From JAMXLO01 sp035511435 (GTDB taxonomy: Bacteria > Pseudomonadota > Alphaproteobacteria > Acetobacterales > Acetobacteraceae): DNA of 9,422 nucleotides. Where the stretch lies: contig DATKFJ010000060.1 of the NCBI GenBank assembly GCA_035511435.1, forward strand, positions 1 through 9,422. The letters are read 5' to 3'. Below are positions 1 through 6,705 of the stretch, in pieces; the first letter of the stretch is position 1; each line of letters begins with the position of its first letter. A program made the translations under genes and the position numbers. The notes beneath the pieces were generated by a model. The model ran no database searches and was not told the DNA's origin. It saw only the letters and a program-made list of their open reading frames with translations.

Positions 1-225
1 GCGACGGATTGCCGAAGCTAAAGGACTTTCCAGCCGAGTTTGGTGGCTCTGGCGAGGTGCTCCCGGAATAGGTCGGCCCGAGTGAAAATCAACAACGACC
101 TGCGATAGTCTGAAGTCTTCAGCGTCGACCGCTTCATGCCGACGGCGCTGGTCCCAAACCCCGCCGCGACTTTTGGTCAGGAGACAGCAGGCCATCACGA
201 CAGGGTCTGGTCTACCGTGCCTGGC
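1..225. other. Intergenic/left-edge DNA downstream of prfB
   Basis: No recognisable gene family lies here. The stretch follows the prfB stop codon on the minus strand. I see no convincing rho-independent terminator: no GC stem followed by a T-run reading leftwards. Two overlapping minus-strand reading frames are open. One is the short ORF at 18-137, listed separately. The other starts at an ATG near 196 and runs off the left edge without a stop, but it has an unusual composition and matches no family I know. The lower GC and lack of conserved motifs are consistent with decayed or mobile-element-flanking DNA, which is inference only. Confidence 0.5.
18..137 (-). CDS. Small ORF of 39 aa, doubtful, unknown function
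   Basis: An ATG at 137-135 opens 39 codons ending in TAG at 20-18. The C-terminal half (FREHLARATKLGWKV) would form an amphipathic helix, and the reading frame is protein-like. In the same frame, codons upstream of the ATG stay open for about 13 more residues before a TGA at 179-177, so it could be the tail of a larger decayed gene. There is no good Shine-Dalgarno sequence before the ATG, and a competing frame on the same strand is also open. I do not recognise the family. It could be a remnant of an insertion-sequence-associated ORF or a chance ORF. Confidence 0.2.
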   Translation of the reverse strand: MKRSTLKTSDYRRSLLIFTRADLFREHLARATKLGWKVL

Positions 226-237
226 CTACCGTGCCTG
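212..237. repeat. Tandem repeat of CTACCGTGCCTG across the prfB stop
   Basis: The 12-base string CTACCGTGCCTG occurs at 212-223 and again at 226-237, a period of 14. The right copy contains the prfB TAG stop (226-228) and its last sense codons. The left copy repeats them just beyond the stop, so the stop-codon region is duplicated. The likely origin is slippage, and the coding sense of prfB is unchanged. Confidence 0.7.
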
Positions 238-1357
238 TGCGCTCGCCTCACTCCGCGTCGCCCCCGCCCGCGCCGCGAGGGCTGCTGCCATGAACGCATC
301 CAGATCGCCATCCAGCACCGCGTCCGGATTGCCCTTCTCCACGCCAGTGCGCAGATCCTTCACCAACTGATACGGCGCCAGCACGTAGTTGCGAATCTGG
401 TGCCCCCAGCCGATCTCGGTCTTGGCATTCTCCACTGCCGTCGCGGCCGCTTCGCGTTTCTGTAACTCCGCCTCGTACAGCCGGGCTTTCAACATCGCCA
501 TCGCCGTCGCGCGGTTGCGGTGCTGGCTGCGGTCGGTCTGGCAGGCGACGATGATGCCCGACGGCACATGCGTGATACGGATCGCGCTCTCTGTCTTGTT
601 GACGTGCTGCCCGCCGGCGCCGGACGCACGGTAGGTGTCCACCTTCAGGTCGCTCTCGTTGATTGCGATGTCGATCGCATCGTCAACCACCGGATACACC
701 CACACCGATGCAAAACTCGTGTGCCGCCGCGCCGCCGAATCGAACGGGCTGATGCGTACCAGGCGATGCACGCCGGCCTCGGTCTTCAACCAGCCGTACG
801 CGTTCGGTCCGCTGACCTGTAACGTCGCCGACTTGATGCCAGCCTGCTCGCCCTCGCTCTGTTCCAGCAACTGCACCTTATAGTCGTGCTGCTCCGCCCA
901 ACGCATATACATGCGCATCAGCATCTCGGCCCAATCCTGCGCCTCGGTGCCGCCGGTGCCGGCGTTGATCTCGATATAGGCGTCATTGGCATCCGCCTCG
1001 CCGGCCAGCAGGCTCTCGATTTCACGTCGCTTCGCTTCCTCGGCCAGCGCGCGCAAAGCCGTCATCCCATCGGCCACCATCGCCGCGTCGCCCTCGGCTT
1101 CCGCCAGCTCGATCAGCTCCAGTGTATCGGAAACGTCCAGTGCCAGCTTGCGCACGCCGTCCATCTGGGAGGCGAGCTGATTGCGCTCGCGCATCAGCTT
1201 CTGCGCGGCGGCGGAATCGTTCCACAAATTCGGATCTTCGGACCGCGCGTTCAGTTCAGCCAGACGCCCCTCGGCGACATCCCAGTCAAAGATGCCTCCT
1301 CAGCAGCGCGACGGACTGCTTGATCTGTTCGTTCAGGGCGTCTGATTCGGCTGACAT
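226..1357 (-). CDS. prfB: Peptide chain release factor 2 (programmed +1 frameshift)
   Basis: RF2 recognises UGA and UAA stop codons in the ribosomal A site and triggers release of the finished peptide. The gene is in two frames. ATG at 1357-1355 opens 23 codons ending in CTT (1291-1289) and an in-frame TGA (1288-1286). After a +1 shift it continues from GAC (1287-1285) for 353 codons to TAG at 228-226, giving 376 aa; E. coli RF2 has 365. In the joined protein the codon-recognition tripeptide SPF is at about 203-205 and the peptidyl-transferase motif GGQ (in SGAGGQHVN) at about 248-250, almost exactly as in E. coli. The C-terminus has a short Ala/Arg-rich extension. The start lies 30 bp after the PBP1A stop, so cotranscription is likely. 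GTG at 1366 and TTG at 1375 are in-frame alternative starts, but ATG gives the usual N-terminal length. The longest uninterrupted frame begins with TTG at 1227 and lacks 43 residues; it is not the true product. Confidence 0.95.
1285..1300 (-). promoter_or_regulatory. prfB programmed +1 frameshift site
   Basis: Reading on the minus strand the sequence is AGG AGG CAT CTT TGA C. It has the three canonical parts: an internal Shine-Dalgarno AGGAGG at 1300-1295 (a perfect match to anti-SD), a slippery CTT codon three bases further on, and TGA followed by C, a weak termination context. When RF2 is scarce the ribosome pauses at UGA and slips +1, and full-length RF2 is made. When RF2 is plentiful it terminates its own synthesis at codon 24. 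The layout matches the E. coli site (AGG GGG TAT CTT TGA C) codon for codon. Confidence 0.95.
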
Positions 1358-1387
1358 CGTTCGCACATGATCCAAATCGGGATGCGG

Positions 1388-4021
1388 CTAATATAGTCCG
1401 CCCATGCTGGTGTCGACCCCGCCGGACATCGGTTGCGCTGCGTCCGCCGGTGTCGCACCGCTGCCGGACGGCGCGCCCGTCGCAATCGTGCCGCCAAGCG
1501 TACGGGAAGCCCCCGGCACCTGGTCGGGCTTGAACGCGTCCGTCACCACGCCGGAGCCGGTATCCCACTGGGCCATCGTCACGCCCGGCGGTTGCTGGAA
1601 GTTCAGCACCGGCCGGTTCTTCAGCGCCACCGCCATGAAGTCGTGCCAGATCGGGCCGGCAACCGCGGCGCCGGTCTCGTTGTTGCCGAGTGTGGTGGGG
1701 TTGTCGTAGCCGACCCAAACCGTGGTCACCAGGTCTGGGGTAAAGCCAGAGAACCAGGCGTCGTTGAAGTCCTGTGTGGTACCGGTCTTGCCGGCGATCG
1801 GGTGGTTCAGCCCGGCCACCACCGGCACCCCGGTGCCGCGCGTGGTCACGCCCTGCATCATGGTCACCAGTTGGAAATCGCTGGCCGGATCAGCGATCTG
1901 CTTGCGGTTGTCAATCAGCTGCGGCGGGTTGGCCGCGTCCGAACAGTCCGTGCAACTGATCGGTGTCGGCCGCCAGACCACGTGCCCTTCGCTGTCCTGC
2001 ACGCTGTCGATCAGCGACGGAATGACTTCCCGTCCGCCCTCGTCCAGCCCGGCATAGGCGGCGGCCTCTTGCAGCACCGTGGTCTGGACCGCGCCGATTG
2101 CGGCCGGCAACACGCGGGGCATCGAGTTGACTTCGTGGAACGCGATAGCGGTGTTCGCGATCGCATCCATTCCGATGGTCTGCGCCACCCGTAGAGTTAC
2201 CAGATTGAGCGACTTCTCTAATGCCACGCGCAGCGGCGTTGGGCCGCCGAATTCCATCTCATAGTTGTTCGGCCGCCAGCGCCCCGCGGCGCCCATGTCC
2301 ATGACGACAGGCGCGTCCAGGAACCGTTGGCTCGGCGATATGCCCTTCTCCAGCGCGGTCAGATACACGAACGGCTTGAAGCTGGAGCCTGGCTGGCGCA
2401 GCGCCTGGGTCGCGCGGTTGAACTGGCTGCCCTCGAAGCTCCAGCCGCCGACCATGGCCAACACCCGCCCCGTTGTCGGATCAAGCGATACCAGAGCGCC
2501 CTGCACCGCGGGAATCTGGCGCAGCGCCAGGCGCGATGTCGGTGCCGGTGCCGGCGCCGTCTTCCCGTTCGCCGCCTGCGCAACCTGGTTCGGTGGCGTT
2601 GTGGCATTCGGCTGGACCATCACCACATCGCCCGGCTGCATGACGTCCGCGATGCGCCGAGGCGTTGCGCCGGGCTTGCCGTCCTTGACCGGCCGAGCCC
2701 AGGTGACTTCGGATAGCGGCAGTACGCCGGTTCGTTGCTGCGGCGACTGGTCGGCCTGACCTGTCGGTTCCAGCCAACCCAGCCGCGCCTCCGAGTCGGT
2801 TTCGCTCAGCACCACGGCGAGCTTCCAGTCCGGCAGCATGCCCGGCGGCCGTGTCACCTGCGCAAGCGGTCCCGCCCAGTCCTTGACCAGCGCCGCGCCG
2901 CCGTCGAGATGCGACACCGGTCCGCGCCAGCCGCCCAGCTTGCGGTCATAGGCCATCAGGCCATCGCGCACCGCCTTCTCGGCTGCGATCTGCAATGCCG
3001 GATCGAGGCTGGTGCGGACCGTCAGGCCGCCCTGCGTTGTCACGTCGGCGCCGAATCGCGCGATCAATTCGCGGCGCACATCCTCGGCGAACCAGTACGC
3101 GCCGGGAATCGGCGGAGGTCTGTGGAACTCCGATGGGATGATCGGATCGGCTTTGGCCGCCGTGGCCTGCGCAGTGGTGATGGCATGGTCGTCCGCCATG
3201 CGATCCAGCACCCAATCGCGCCGCGCCTTGGCTGCATCGGGGAAACGGAACGGATTATAGTTGTTCGGCGCCTTTGGCAGAGCGGCAAGGAAAGCCGCTT
3301 CCGGCAGTGTCAGCTTATCCAGCGGCTTGTCGAAATACGCCTCTGCCGCCGCGACCACGCCGTACGAGCCCATGCCGAGGTAGATCTCGTTCAGGTACAG
3401 CTCAAGGATGCGTTCCTTCGACAGCACCTGCTCGATCCGCATCGCCAGGATTGCCTCGCGCACCTTGCGGGACAGCGACACCTGATTGTCCAGCAGCATG
3501 TTCTTGGCAACCTGCTGGGTGATCGTCGAGGCGCCGATCGGCCGTCGCCCCTCACCCATATGTGCGAGGTCGAAAACGCCGGCGCGCACGATCGCCAGGG
3601 GATCGACACCTTTGTGCACCCAGAAATTCTGGTCCTCGGCCGAGACAAAGGCCTGCTTCACCAAGTCCGGGATGGCTGAATAGGGCACGAAGATCCGCCG
3701 CTCGCTGGCAAGCTCCGCAATGAGCCGGGCGTCGCCGGCGTAGACGCGGCTCATGACCGGGGGCTGATAGTTGCGCAGTCCGTCGACGTCCGGCAGATCG
3801 GCGCTGTAATGCTGCCAGGCGAAATACGCACCGGTGCCGCCGACCATCCCTACCAGCAGCGCGATGCCCAACAGCCCGCCCACGACGCCACGCATGAAGC
3901 GGCGAACCAGCCCGCGGCGTCGCCGCCGACCAGTAGGCGGCGGCGGTGTCCGCTGCCTGTGTCGTCGACTGTCGGGAGATTTCGGCGTCAACGGTTCGCC
4001 GGCTGTCAGGGGTCCGCTCAT
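1388..4021 (-). CDS. mrcA: Class A penicillin-binding protein 1A (transglycosylase/transpeptidase)
   Basis: This 877-aa bifunctional peptidoglycan synthase polymerises lipid II into glycan strands and cross-links the stem peptides in the periplasm. A basic, proline-rich cytoplasmic tail (about 1-45) precedes one membrane anchor (about 46-69). The GT51 glycosyltransferase domain spans about 90-275. It has the EDQNFWVHKG motif with catalytic Glu129, GASTITQQVAKN at 163-174, RKVREA with Glu189, and the ELYLNEIYLG block near 207-216. An OB-like insert lies between the two catalytic domains. The transpeptidase domain (about 500-800) has SSFK with nucleophile Ser546, SLN at 604-606 and KTGT at 745-748, so both activities look intact. 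A CTDC pair at 690-693 could form a periplasmic disulfide. The C-terminus is a low-complexity Gly/Ser/Ala tail. ATG at 4021 is the only sensible upstream start, but its AAGAAGG is far from it. The gene sits 48 bp after the amidase and 30 bp before prfB. Confidence 0.93.
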   Translation of the reverse strand: MSGPLTAGEPLTPKSPDSRRHRQRTPPPPTGRRRRRGLVRRFMRGVVGGLLGIALLVGMVGGTGAYFAWQHYSADLPDVDGLRNYQPPVMSRVYAGDARLIAELASERRIFVPYSAIPDLVKQAFVSAEDQNFWVHKGVDPLAIVRAGVFDLAHMGEGRRPIGASTITQQVAKNMLLDNQVSLSRKVREAILAMRIEQVLSKERILELYLNEIYLGMGSYGVVAAAEAYFDKPLDKLTLPEAAFLAALPKAPNNYNPFRFPDAAKARRDWVLDRMADDHAITTAQATAAKADPIIPSEFHRPPPIPGAYWFAEDVRRELIARFGADVTTQGGLTVRTSLDPALQIAAEKAVRDGLMAYDRKLGGWRGPVSHLDGGAALVKDWAGPLAQVTRPPGMLPDWKLAVVLSETDSEARLGWLEPTGQADQSPQQRTGVLPLSEVTWARPVKDGKPGATPRRIADVMQPGDVVMVQPNATTPPNQVAQAANGKTAPAPAPTSRLALRQIPAVQGALVSLDPTTGRVLAMVGGWSFEGSQFNRATQALRQPGSSFKPFVYLTALEKGISPSQRFLDAPVVMDMGAAGRWRPNNYEMEFGGPTPLRVALEKSLNLVTLRVAQTIGMDAIANTAIAFHEVNSMPRVLPAAIGAVQTTVLQEAAAYAGLDEGGREVIPSLIDSVQDSEGHVVWRPTPISCTDCSDAANPPQLIDNRKQIADPASDFQLVTMMQGVTTRGTGVPVVAGLNHPIAGKTGTTQDFNDAWFSGFTPDLVTTVWVGYDNPTTLGNNETGAAVAGPIWHDFMAVALKNRPVLNFQQPPGVTMAQWDTGSGVVTDAFKPDQVPGASRTLGGTIATGAPSGSGATPADAAQPMSGGVDTSMGGLY

Positions 4022-4069
4022 GGCAGGCGATATGGACCTTCTTGGGGGAGGCGACCAGCGTCGAAACAG

Positions 4070-4954
4070 CTAGCCAGTCATCCTTTCAGCGTGATCGACA
4101 TCAGCGATTCGTGCGGCGGCAACAAAATATGCGTCCACCGCCCGCTTCATCGCCTCCGCAATATGCACGCGATGGTCAGGGCGGCGCAATTCCGCTTCGT
4201 CCCTCGGATTCGACATGAAGCCCATCTCCACCAGGACGCTCGGAATGTCGGCGGCCTTCAGTACCACGAAGCCGGCATGCCGCTCCGGATTCTGCAGCAT
4301 CGGCACATCCTGGTCGAGGCTGCCCACCATGCTGCGGGCAAGCCGACCCGAACCGATGCGGGTTTCCTGTCGCACCAGGCTGGCCAGGATGCGGGCAACC
4401 TCGGGCGACGCATTGTGCCAGGCCGGATCACCGAATCGATCGGCACTATTCTCGCGCTGGGCCAGCGCCGCCGTCTGCGCATCCGACGCCGTATTGGAGA
4501 GTGTGTAGACACTGGCGCCACGGACCGAGTGGTCAGACAGCGCGTCGGCGTGCATCGACACGAACAGCGCCGCGTTACGCGCCTGCGCCTTCTCGACCCG
4601 CTCGTCCAACGGGACGAATGCATCGTGTGTGCGGGTCAACTGCACCCGATAGCGGCCGCCGGCCTCCAGTTGGCGTTTCAGTTCGAATGCGGTGGCCAGC
4701 GCGACCTGCTTCTCATAAGTACCGGAGACACCGATCGCACCGGGGTCCTTGCCGCCATGACCGGGGTCCAGCATCACCAGCGGTGGCGGAGTTTTGACGT
4801 CTTGCCTGGGCACTGCCCGCGCAGCCGGATGCGACGCGGTCGCCGCAAGCGCGCTAGCCATCCAGCCGGGCAGCAGGAAGGTGCCAATGACGCCAGACCC
4901 GGACCCGAGGCGGCCCAGAAGCAGGCGACGCGAGATCGGCGGACTCGACGACAT
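4070..4954 (-). CDS. amiC: N-acetylmuramoyl-L-alanine amidase (AmiA/AmiC type, Tat signal)
   Basis: This 294-aa Amidase_3 family zinc hydrolase cuts the bond between N-acetylmuramic acid and L-alanine, typically to separate daughter cells. The N-terminus carries SRRLLLG at 8-14, a twin-arginine signal, then a hydrophobic stretch and a probable ALA cleavage site near residue 37. Periplasmic export through Tat is therefore expected, as for E. coli AmiA and AmiC. The catalytic domain begins at about 58. Zinc ligands are His66 (DPGHGG), Glu81 (TYEKQ) and His135 (SMHAD), and the catalytic Glu243 is in LVEMGFMSNP. The REN block at about 167-169 lies in the region that carries the regulatory helix in AmiB/AmiC-type enzymes. 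There is no room for an N-terminal AMIN targeting domain, so it is shorter than many AmiC proteins. A modest AAGAG precedes the ATG at 4954. It is probably the first gene of the amidase - PBP1A - prfB operon. The symbol is by family resemblance. Confidence 0.9.
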   Translation of the reverse strand: MSSSPPISRRLLLGRLGSGSGVIGTFLLPGWMASALAATASHPAARAVPRQDVKTPPPLVMLDPGHGGKDPGAIGVSGTYEKQVALATAFELKRQLEAGGRYRVQLTRTHDAFVPLDERVEKAQARNAALFVSMHADALSDHSVRGASVYTLSNTASDAQTAALAQRENSADRFGDPAWHNASPEVARILASLVRQETRIGSGRLARSMVGSLDQDVPMLQNPERHAGFVVLKAADIPSVLVEMGFMSNPRDEAELRRPDHRVHIAEAMKRAVDAYFVAAARIADVDHAERMTG

Positions 4955-5241
4955 CGGCTACTCTTAACACATCACATACAGGAATGCAGCTTACTTCTTG
5001 ATTGCGGCTGGTTAATGTCCAGTCGGCCTTCCACCGGGATTCTCCCGCCGGCCAAAATCCCCCGCCGGCCAAAATCCCCCACAGGCGAAAATTCATGCGC
5101 GTGCGCCGCGATCGGGGTTCCACGGTCGCCAAAAAAGCCGGCCATCATCGCTACCTGTTCTACATCCTGCGGGAAGGTCGGCTTGGGATGAGCATGGCAG
5201 AATGCTAGTCCGGGAAACGGCAGTCCAAGGGGAGGCAACCG
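4955..5241. other. Divergent intergenic region between amidase and dehydrogenase
   Basis: These 287 bp must hold the promoter of the leftward amidase operon and probably that of the rightward dehydrogenase. I find no strong sigma-70 boxes. On the minus strand TGGACA near 5017-5022 is a weak -35 candidate without a clear -10 partner. A plus-strand ATG at 5094 opens 37 codons (ending at 5207), but it has no family resemblance and no ribosome binding site, so I do not call it. The main structure is the 17-bp repeat listed separately. In many alphaproteobacteria rne (RNase E) sits next to this amidase; it is absent here. Confidence 0.6.
5044..5094. repeat. 17-bp tandem repeat, two perfect copies plus one decayed
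   Basis: CCCGCCGGCCAAAATCC is present at 5044-5060 and 5061-5077 without mismatch. A third unit at 5078-5094 matches at 13 of 17 positions. Each perfect unit contains the palindrome GCCGGC followed by an A-tract. A 17-bp period does not preserve a reading frame, which argues against coding. It could be slippage-generated or a cluster of binding sites in the divergent promoter region. Confidence 0.85.
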
Positions 5242-6300
5242 ATGCGAAGGCTCGATGTGCTCAACATCCAGCGCGTCAGCGCCGTGGATCGCGCGCGGAT
5301 CGCGGCGGTTGATCCGGTGGTTCGGCTGACCGACGCCGGTGGCTGGTTCGATGGCGAAATCCGCGAAACCTGGCCCGCGTACGCGGCGTCGCGCTATCTG
5401 GCGCCCGGTGCCACCGGTACGGGCACGCGCGATGAACGCGACCGATTGCTCGCTGGGGCGGAGGTGATCCTGGGCGGCTGGCCGTTTCCGCTCGATCTGC
5501 GCGCGCGTGCGCCGGGGCTGAAGTGGTTCCATCAGCGCCCGGCAGGCGCCAGCAACCTGCGTCTCGGCGATCTGTGGGGCAGCGACGTGGTGGTGACCAC
5601 ATCGCGCGGCGCGGGCAATACGCTGGCCATGGCAGAATACGCGATCGCCGGCATCCTGCATTTCGCCAAGGGGCTGGATCGCGCGGTGGCCGATCGCGCG
5701 GTGGGGGTGTTCGACCATCGTGCCTACCGGCCGCTGTTGCTGGAGGGCAAGACCGTGTGCGTGGTCGGCGCCGGCGGGATCGGTCGCGAGGTTGGCCGCC
5801 TGGCCGCCGCGCTGGGCATGCGGGTGATCGGCACGCGGCGTCGGCCGGAACCGGGGGCGGCGTTGCCGACGGGTTTTTCCGTCGTTGGCGGCACCGGCGA
5901 CCTGGAGCGGTTCCTGGCCGAGAGCGATTTCGTGGTGATCTGCTGCCAGTGGACGCCGGAGACCACGGGTCTGATCAATGCCGATCGCCTGGCCGCGATG
6001 ACACCCGGCAGCGTGCTGGTGAACGTCGCACGCGGCGAGATTGTCGATGAGGCCGCGGTGGCCGATTCGCTTGCGGCGGGGCGACTGCGCGGGGTGGTGC
6101 TGGATGTCTACAACGGCGAGTTCGAGCGGCTGCCGCCGGAGGTGCTGTGGCGCGATCCGCGGGTGCTGATCACGCCGCATATATCGGGGGCCAGCGATGA
6201 AAGCCGGCATGGCGCGATCGAGATCTTTTGCGAGAACCTGCGAGCATGGATCGATGGGGCGCCGCTGCGGAATGTGATCGATTGGGATCGGGGGTATTGA
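5242..6300 (+). CDS. D-isomer-specific 2-hydroxyacid dehydrogenase family protein
   Basis: This 352-aa cytoplasmic oxidoreductase probably interconverts a 2-keto acid and a D-2-hydroxy acid (glyoxylate/hydroxypyruvate reductase-like); the substrate cannot be told. The N-terminal substrate-binding half (about 1-125) is followed by a Rossmann domain with GAGGIG at 176-181. The family's catalytic trio is intact: Arg264 in NVARGEIVDE, Glu293 (five residues after the Asp of LDVYNGE) and His313 in TPHISG. The second Rossmann strand ends in GTRRRP (about 197-202) instead of an acidic residue, which suggests NADP(H) preference, by inference. A good Shine-Dalgarno AAGGGGAGG (5227-5235) lies six bases before the ATG. 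It is transcribed away from the amidase operon. The gene after it is a pseudogene, so it seems to stand alone. Confidence 0.88.
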   Translation: MRRLDVLNIQRVSAVDRARIAAVDPVVRLTDAGGWFDGEIRETWPAYAASRYLAPGATGTGTRDERDRLLAGAEVILGGWPFPLDLRARAPGLKWFHQRPAGASNLRLGDLWGSDVVVTTSRGAGNTLAMAEYAIAGILHFAKGLDRAVADRAVGVFDHRAYRPLLLEGKTVCVVGAGGIGREVGRLAAALGMRVIGTRRRPEPGAALPTGFSVVGGTGDLERFLAESDFVVICCQWTPETTGLINADRLAAMTPGSVLVNVARGEIVDEAAVADSLAAGRLRGVVLDVYNGEFERLPPEVLWRDPRVLITPHISGASDESRHGAIEIFCENLRAWIDGAPLRNVIDWDRGY

Positions 6301-6386
6301 GGGCATCAAACCCGCGCCGCTCGCTCGACCTTATCGGGTATGACGCTGGAATTCATGTATGCGGGGGCAGCTTCGGGACAGCGGTG

Positions 6387-6560
6387 ATGGCGGAAATCGA
6401 ACGCATCGCGATTACCTTGCCGTCTGACATGGCCAGCGTTGTGCGCGGTGCCGTCGAGGGTGGCAATTAAGCGTCGACCAGCGAAGTGGTGCGCGAGGCG
6501 CTACGCGACTGGAAGATGCAACTATGCGCTGATCATCCTGCAGTCGTTGGGTCGGTATAG
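6387..6560 (+). pseudogene. ParD-type antitoxin relic with in-frame stop
   Basis: ATG at 6387 opens MAEIERIAITLPSDM and continues to residue 27, where TAA (6468-6470) interrupts it. The same frame resumes directly with ASTSEVVREALRDWKM, the hallmark of ribbon-helix-helix ParD antitoxins, in which the N-terminal strand binds DNA and the following helices dimerise. ParD proteins usually have GDYASTSEVVREAL here, so the TAA replaces the Tyr codon (TAT or TAC) by one base change. After DWKM the frame reads unrelated residues to TAG at 6558-6560, and the C-terminal toxin-binding tail is missing. No adjacent ParE gene is visible. Readthrough aside, no functional antitoxin is expected. A longer open frame reaching back to 6228 overlaps the dehydrogenase and is not the real start. 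Confidence 0.8.
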
Positions 6561-6660
6561 TCGCTCCTGCGTTCATTCTATTCCAAATCCAAACTGGCGC
6601 ACCACCGTGAGACGCGTCACCTCAACTTGCCGATTCGCGGACAAAGGGCGATGCTGACAG

Positions 6661-6688
6661 CCCACGCGTCACTGCCCACACGTCACTG
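6661..6688. repeat. 14-bp direct repeat just upstream of the VOC gene
   Basis: CCCACGCGTCACTG (6661-6674) is followed immediately by CCCACACGTCACTG (6675-6688), with one mismatch. A related ACGCGTCAC also occurs at 6612-6620, 52 bp before the first. The pair ends two bases before the Shine-Dalgarno of the VOC gene. It may be an operator or simple slippage; nothing in the sequence decides. Confidence 0.6.
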
Positions 6689-6689
6689 C

Positions 6690-6696
6690 AAGGAGG
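6690..6696 (+). promoter_or_regulatory. Strong ribosome binding site of the VOC gene
   Basis: AAGGAGG lies nine bases before the ATG at 6706. This fixes the start of the VOC gene and excludes the overlapping frame that begins at 6627. Confidence 0.8.
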
Positions 6697-6705
6697 AACC
6701 AACCG

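Larger units (their letters stand above)
6301..6705. other. 405-bp stretch with only a decayed antitoxin and upstream region of the VOC gene
   Basis: No intact gene is visible. The stretch contains the ParD-like relic (6387-6560), about 145 bp after it that are open in other frames but match nothing I know, and a short tandem repeat before the VOC gene. GC content drops around 6500-6600 compared with the flanking genes, which fits a once-acquired module now decaying. I could not identify a toxin (ParE/RelE) remnant in any plus-strand frame after the antitoxin relic. Confidence 0.6.

Noticed and set aside
226..1227. RF2 beginning at TTG 1227 as an independent 333-aa gene
   Set aside because: RF2 sequence continues upstream in the same frame to the frameshift site and joins a 23-codon leader; the TTG is internal.
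3809..5191. 460-aa plus-strand open frame across the amidase and PBP1A 5' end
   Set aside because: Its composition is Arg/His-rich shadow sequence, and the minus-strand genes with zinc and membrane motifs explain the DNA.
5094..5207. 37-aa plus-strand ORF between amidase and dehydrogenase
   Set aside because: It has no ribosome binding site and no family resemblance, and it begins at the end of a 17-bp repeat; probably chance.
4972..6309. 445-aa open frame antisense to the dehydrogenase
   Set aside because: It is a shadow frame caused by high GC3, with His/Pro/Arg-rich low-complexity translation and no family motifs; the plus-strand dehydrogenase has intact catalytic residues and a good ribosome binding site.
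6228..6386. Extended N-terminus of the ParD relic reaching into the dehydrogenase
   Set aside because: ParD similarity begins exactly at ATG 6387; the upstream part overlaps the 3' end of the dehydrogenase in another frame.
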